The translations under genes and the position numbers were made by a program. Below are positions 58,843-64,000 of a stretch of DNA of 64,000 nt, in pieces (the first letter of the stretch is position 1; every line of letters starts with the position of its first letter). Source of the stretch: Prostheceraeus crozeri (taxonomy: Eukaryota; Platyhelminthes; Polycladida; Euryleptidae); contig CAJQUW010011083.1 of assembly GCA_907163375.1 (NCBI GenBank), positions 1 to 64,000 of the forward strand. Direction: 5' to 3'. Under the pieces are notes generated by a model. The model searched no databases, was not told the DNA's origin, and was given only the letters and a program-made list of their open reading frames with translations.

Positions 58843-61800
58843 GGGTGATTTGTTGAAAATTTTTTAAATAGATTTACGTCAAACAAAGGGAGCGATTATT
58901 TTTTTTTCAAGCAATTATTATTCATTTTCTTTTTCCCGCAATCAATCATTTTGGTTGTCATTTTGGATAATAATTGTAAAGTTTCGCTTAGATTGCGCTC
59001 TGATTTAAACGATACAAGTCGCCATTCATTTCTTTTCTTCTTTCTGGTGAAGGATGTACTTCACTGAGTACTGAGAAGAAAGAAAGTTGAAAAGTTGAGG
59101 CATGTTGCATCCAGGTGCCGTGATCTACCGTAGACATTACATACAGAATGATCCGCATTGATAATTGATATGGCATTGCGCATGCAACACGGTATATGGT
59201 ACACATCGGCCGTACTGATAACGAACTACATAAAGGGAGTTCCCTCTAGCTACAGGTCATAAATCTAAGTACAGGAAATTTGGTATTAAACTACTACGAG
59301 GAAAATCGATGTCGAAGCGAGAGACCGATGACACGCCGATATCTATGGAAAACTATTACCGAAGCTATTTCCACGATGACACGCTGATCGATGATCGATG
59401 TAATCCACAGAATGAATTGGAACACAATAGAGATTCCACAAAGAATGGGAATTCCAACGCTGAAAACCGCTGACAGCAATCGAGTGAAGACACTATTTGA
59501 ATATCACTCAGCACTCAGAGAGAAAACCCAACGATTATTCGTGAAATCCAACTAGAACAAAGCGGATATCATAACTAAACTCAGGAAAATGAGACGAAGC
59601 GATTAGTACCAAACACGACGGGCAACACCTCCTAGGAATCATCAATATCATGCAAAATGCGATCAATACACCGGAGAGCTGCACAGTGTACAACCGACCA
59701 CCACGAGGTGAAATACGTTTCACCAAATAAGCAGAATAAGTTTCACCTGACGATAATTTCCTCTGACTTCAGGTAAAAATGACCGTGAAAGTCTACCCAA
59801 ACATACGTAAGTGCAGGTAAGAAAAAATACGGTGATGGAAACCGACTCCCAGTTGTCATCTGTTTAACATGATGAAATTTTAACAACAAAGTACGAAATG
59901 TCTGAGAAAGCGATGTATCTTTTGCCACCCTGTAAATTAAAATTTCTGCCTCATATCTCGTAGATAGGATTTTCTGGATCCTTTTCTTATAAATGTTGGA
60001 TTCTTTAAAATGGAATTCGATTCAATTTCTTTAATTAATGATACTCACTGGTACTCAGGGGAATAAATGTTATCTACAGCAATGTTTTGGTAATGAAATT
60101 ATTGTATTAGGCTTGAATAAAATGTTATTATCCCCACCAAACCGGCCGGATAGGATGCGCAAAAACATTATCATCTGAATATGCATATGCCAGCATGTAC
60201 CGGTACATGAAATCATGTTTGATGATCTGGTGCCATTCCGCTTTATGGATCGCATTTATTAACACTAATTCTTGTCTGCATAATCTGAATGAATATGCAG
60301 CATGCATAAGAATACCAAATTTTAAAACCCTAAACACTTACCTTTCTTAAAAATGAAACAGTTAAAAGATTTTTGTGATGCAATAAATTCGATAATAGCC
60401 TTTAATATTTGAACTTATATATATCAAAGATTTTTCTTGTAAAATAGAAAACTAAAAGCATTGCTGCCAAATCTTAAAATTCACTTGGTAGCCTACATAC
60501 AACAGAGATCCTGCACCGAATTGTCGACTGGTCAGCTTGTTTTAGGATAAAGTTTTTGAGCATCAGAACATTTGATTTGGGATACTATAGGTATTAAGTA
60601 GCTATTCGAGTTATTTAAGGATTTGGCAGCAAAGCTATTGCTAGGTTTCCATCTTCTGCTATATATGCTGCTATAACGTAACTACGATACTATACTTTGA
60701 TGATTTTCTGCTTCTTCTGCTCAGTATTTCAAATATTAGTCAGATTCACAAGCGCATAACACACGCAAATGTTGCTTATTACATCGATTTAAGTAATTCT
60801 GATTTATAGCTTCGGAGAAATTCAGCCTGACATAACACCCGATCTCAAAATTTTAGATACTTACTAATAAAGACAGAAAGAATTTCCTCACGTGCAGCCA
60901 TGAGTCTGTTTCTCAGTCATTGTCTAATTAATCAACACAGAATGCGACTATATGAAGTATAGAATAAAATATCATCGCGGATCGGATGAATCGATTTAGA
61001 ATTTTAGACAGTCATATTCGACTATCCGATTCGTTTATCTAAGATTTCCGATTCGGAAGTGAACAATTGGGTCAACCTTTGATGCCAACAAAAGTCGCAA
61101 ATTAGAGGTTCAAAGTTGGTCTTTTGCTTGACCTTTTAGTGGACCAAATCGAACAATATTTTGAAAAAATTGAACAAATCTTTTGAGTAGTTTGAAAAAG
61201 AGCATTTTTAAATTTTTTCATAAAACATTCTGCAAACAATGGTTTTAATTTTTTGGACATACCATGTAAGCACTCTTGAGAAATATCAATCTTGCAAATT
61301 TTCATCGAGCTATTCCCGAGAAAATTCAAATTTTGAGCTTAAGTAGTATAAATATTCATTATTTTTTACTTTGATAGAAATATCTATGGTAAATCTGTCC
61401 GCATCTGTGAATATACTCTACCTTATGTAAGTACACTGAAAAAAAGTCGAACTTTCCTACATATTTTTTATCAAACTTTCCTCGAGAAAATTCAAATTTT
61501 AAATCTCTAATTAGTTCCTTTTTATTAGATGAATATTTCTTATTATGATAGAATTTGAACTATCCCATACCAAATAATACCTTTTCAAGCAGAAATGAAT
61601 GGCAAATGCCGCTTTTGCAGATGAAAAACGAAACTTTTATTACAATTTGAAAGTGTGGTGTATAAGCAGAAGTGCGGACTGTGAAAAGGTGCACAAGGTG
61701 GCCATAAAGTCGCGCACCAAAGTTTATCTAACATACGTCCAAACTTCAAGCTTCAATCATACTATTATAGAAATTCCTAGTTTCGTCGTGCGCATGTGGA

Positions 61801-61945
61801 GTATACTTCGTTCTCTTAACTTCATGAATGAACATTATTTGGTGCAGATGATCGCGCGACTGCCAAAATGAGTATTACTCTGAAAAAAGCGAAGGAGTCA
61901 AGATAAATGGAAGCTACATTGGCTTTTTAATCACAGCCAGCGAGC
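58843..61945. other. No recognisable gene
   Basis: AT-rich. 60191-60210 contains the perfect palindrome CATGTACCGGTACATG. 61100-61520 contains repeated GAGAAAATTCAAATTTT words. 61599-61871 is open but unrecognised. No supported gene. Confidence 0.5.
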
Positions 61946-62980
61946 ATGTCCTTGTCAATTGAACACAGAGTTGAAATTATCTTACTTTATGGGCGAGAAG
62001 GTGCGACAAACTGGTCTGTTGCTGAAACGCTCAATTCAAAGCATGAAGGAATGAATGTTAGTCACACGGCAGTTGGTCGTTTACTTGCGAAGTTCAAAGA
62101 AACTGACGTTCACGACAAAGAGCTATGTGGACGTCCAAGAGTATCTGATGCGGCACGAACACTCATTCTCGATAAAATTGAGCAAAGTCCAAAAAAATCC
62201 ATGCGTAGATCATCTCGCGAAATCAACGTTACACGCTCACGATGCAGAAGATACTCAAAGAATAACTTTTCATCCATAAAAACTTCAGATTCTCCAAAAA
62301 CTGTACGAAGACGATCCTGACCGATATATGGAAATGTCAACATGGTTTAAAAACCCATTGGATGAAGATCCTGACATGGTGCATCGGAAAGTGCTCTATA
62401 GTGATGAAGCCAACTTTTATCTCAATGGTGAAGTGAATAAAGAAAATTGCCGATATTATGCGTGGGAGAATCCCCATTGGATGCAACCCACAAAAGAACA
62501 GTGGTGCGTAACTAATGGTCTGGTGCGGTCTGTGGAAAGACCGTGTTTTATGGCCATTCCTTTTGACTCCACGCTCGACGGCAACAAGTACCTCACAATG
62601 TCATCCCTCACTTAGACTCAATTGGAGAAAGACGACCTGAGTGTTTCATGCAGGATATGAACGCCTCCGCACTATGCCTTGATAGTGTGTGGCTGGCTGG
62701 ATTAAAAACTTCGTTCATTGGATTGATCGAAGGGGAACAGTCGAATGGGCTGCTCGATTCCCCGACCTGAATCCTATGGATTACTTCTTTTGGGATACGC
62801 TAAACACATAGTATATTCCGTGCGCATGAATGACCTGGATCCTTTGCGAACTCGAATTCGTGATGCTTGTCAGGAAATTGTCGGTGATTCAGATTTCCTG
62901 AATCGAGTGTTCCATAACTTTCACCATCGACTCAATTTATGTGTGGCTGCTGGTGGGCAGCATTTTGAACATTTGTGAAT
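61946..62980 (+). pseudogene. Tc1/mariner-superfamily transposase, frameshifted
   Basis: 61946-62250 encodes an N-terminal helix-turn-helix pair (EHRVEIILLYGREGATNWSV, then GRPRVSDAARTLILDKIEQS). 62328-62615 encodes the core with VLYSDEANFYLNGEVNKENC and YYAWENPHWM, the second-aspartate region being SDEA. A QDGAPPHYA-like block follows near 62650 (here QDMNASALC/QQDGAPPHY across frames), then EWAARFPDLNPMDYFFW at ~62739-62795. The order matches IS630/Tc1/mariner DDE transposases. At least three frame changes make it inactive. Terminal inverted repeats were not identified. Confidence 0.82.
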
Positions 62981-63069
62981 ACCTAGAAGCAGTGTATAAT
63001 TTTCTTAATTTTATTGGTCACAATTATGCATTTTTCTCCTTTAAAAGTCATTTAACAGTTAAAAGACAA

Positions 63070-63275
63070 CACGGGGTGCAAATGCACCCCGTTGACTTTC
63101 ATTACGCTCCTAATCAAATTGATAAAACATTACAGCTCAAATATTTCTTGACTTTTCATTACTTTGATAGATATTTATTGTGTTAGATTGTTGAAATCGC
63201 TGCATTTCTAATTTGCCATTTATCATAAATTTTATGGTAAACGATATTATGGGGTGCTTTTGCCCCCAATGATAA
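63070..63275. repeat. Palindromic G/C-rich motifs at the likely 5' end of a piggyBac element
   Basis: ACGGGGTGCA AA TGCACCCCGT at 63070-63091 is a perfect inverted repeat. A related GGGGTGCTTTTGCCCCC lies at ~63251-63267. TTAA sites, the piggyBac target, occur just upstream (63053-63064). Together with the ORF at 63470 this suggests the left end of the element. Confidence 0.5.
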
Positions 63276-63469
63276 AACGAAGTTAAAGCTTGCTTGAAAT
63301 CGAAATAGGATCCGTCCTTGAAATTGTTATTTCTAGACAATTAGCATGCGTGTTCTGATAGTCCAATACGATGGTCTGAAACACGGCTGTGTCTCGACCA
63401 ATGAAAATCGTTGGGAAAATTACTTACTTCTACAAGCACCGATCAATTCTACTTATCAATCTGACTGCG

Positions 63470-64000
63470 ATGGCACGAAGGCAGCTACCTGTCGATAGAG
63501 CATCACGCCAGAATTGTTTGAATTTGCTTTACGCCGAAGTTGACGAAGACGATGATTTATTTGTCGCGGACACGGAGTACGATTTAGTCAGGGCTGAAGA
63601 TTCCATCCCAATCCAAGGAACATCTGACGATGATGATATATCATTTGATCCTGATGATGACGAGAGTCTTTCTGTATCTGATTTGATTTCCTACACTGAT
63701 GATAACGATGATGAAAGTGACAATGATCAGGAAACAGCTGGGCAAAATCTCAAATCATCAGATGGACACGAGTGGACGACAATTTCAGAAGTCAGACAAG
63801 GACGTTCAGCAGCCAGAAACATTTTTCGAGAAAGGAGTGGATTTCGAACTGGTTTACATCCTCGCACGAGAGTTGAATCCTTCCTCGTTTTCACTGAGAC
63901 AGTTTTAGAAGAGACATTGCGACACACTAACAAACAAGGCCAATTCCTGGCTAGAAATCGTGGATTTGTATGGAGGCCATGTACCATGAATGAGCTACAA
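63470..64000 (+). CDS. piggyBac-family transposase, N-terminal part (runs off the window)
   Basis: ATG at 63470 begins MARRQLPVDRASRQ and the frame stays open to base 64000 (177 codons). Residues ~22-92 are acidic, rich in Asp/Glu (ADTEYDLV, DDDDISFDPDDDES), as in many piggyBac transposases. Residues ~100-177 contain DGHEWTTI, an FLVFTETVLEETLRHTN block and FVWRPCTMNELQ, the start of the piggyBac DDE domain. The catalytic aspartates lie beyond the window. The intact frame suggests a recent copy. The enzyme would cut and paste at TTAA. Confidence 0.85.
   Translation, partial: MARRQLPVDRASRQNCLNLLYAEVDEDDDLFVADTEYDLVRAEDSIPIQGTSDDDDISFDPDDDESLSVSDLISYTDDNDDESDNDQETAGQNLKSSDGHEWTTISEVRQGRSAARNIFRERSGFRTGLHPRTRVESFLVFTETVLEETLRHTNKQGQFLARNRGFVWRPCTMNELQ

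Overview
This window is AT-rich metazoan (most likely invertebrate) nuclear DNA. It holds one spliced host gene with GT-AG introns and a dense mixture of transposable-element families: Penelope-like elements, CR1/Jockey-type LINEs, piggyBac, Tc1/mariner, hAT and pogo-like MITEs, and an unassigned DDE-like DNA transposon. Nothing resembles a bacterial operon, phage or CRISPR locus. The sequence does not let me name a phylum.

Region 1 (1-27,481). A short LINE remnant is followed by three copies of a ~4.13 kb DNA transposon (1522-5657, 12439-16560, 23338-27481), separated by two near-identical ~6.78 kb spacers. Each copy has ~28 bp terminal inverted repeats starting GGGTCATTTTCAG, 4 bp target-site duplications, repeated TGACGAATGTTACA motifs near the right end, and a minus-strand, intron-containing transposase-like gene. 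The flanks and internal variants show that copy 2 is a chimera: its left half and left flank match copy 3, and its right half and right flank match copy 1. This is what unequal exchange between two original insertions would leave, or a misassembly through the repeats.

Region 2 (27,482-45,139). A plus-strand host gene encodes ubiquitin-like folds. Its exons are 29027-29923, 35157-35270, 35328-35363, 35429-35446 and 44703-45139. All observed introns are phase 1 and two exons are only 36 and 18 nt. Its 5' end is not identified. Its introns hold two 5'-truncated Penelope-like elements flanked by inverted repeats, a pogo-like MITE, a palindromic element with a hammerhead-like core, a LINE 3' fragment and a degenerate minisatellite.

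Region 3 (45,140-64,000). This part consists almost entirely of mobile elements: a nearly complete two-ORF LINE with a tRNA-like sequence upstream, a hAT-like MITE with another MITE nested in it, a second tRNA-like sequence plus LINE remnant, a hAT transposase remnant interrupted by a nearly intact Penelope-like element (reverse transcriptase plus GIY-YIG endonuclease), a broken Tc1/mariner transposase, and the N-terminal part of a piggyBac transposase that runs off the right edge.

Many reading-frame breaks in the three-copy transposon are single-base homopolymer length differences that vary between copies, so consensus errors should be considered before calling those genes dead.
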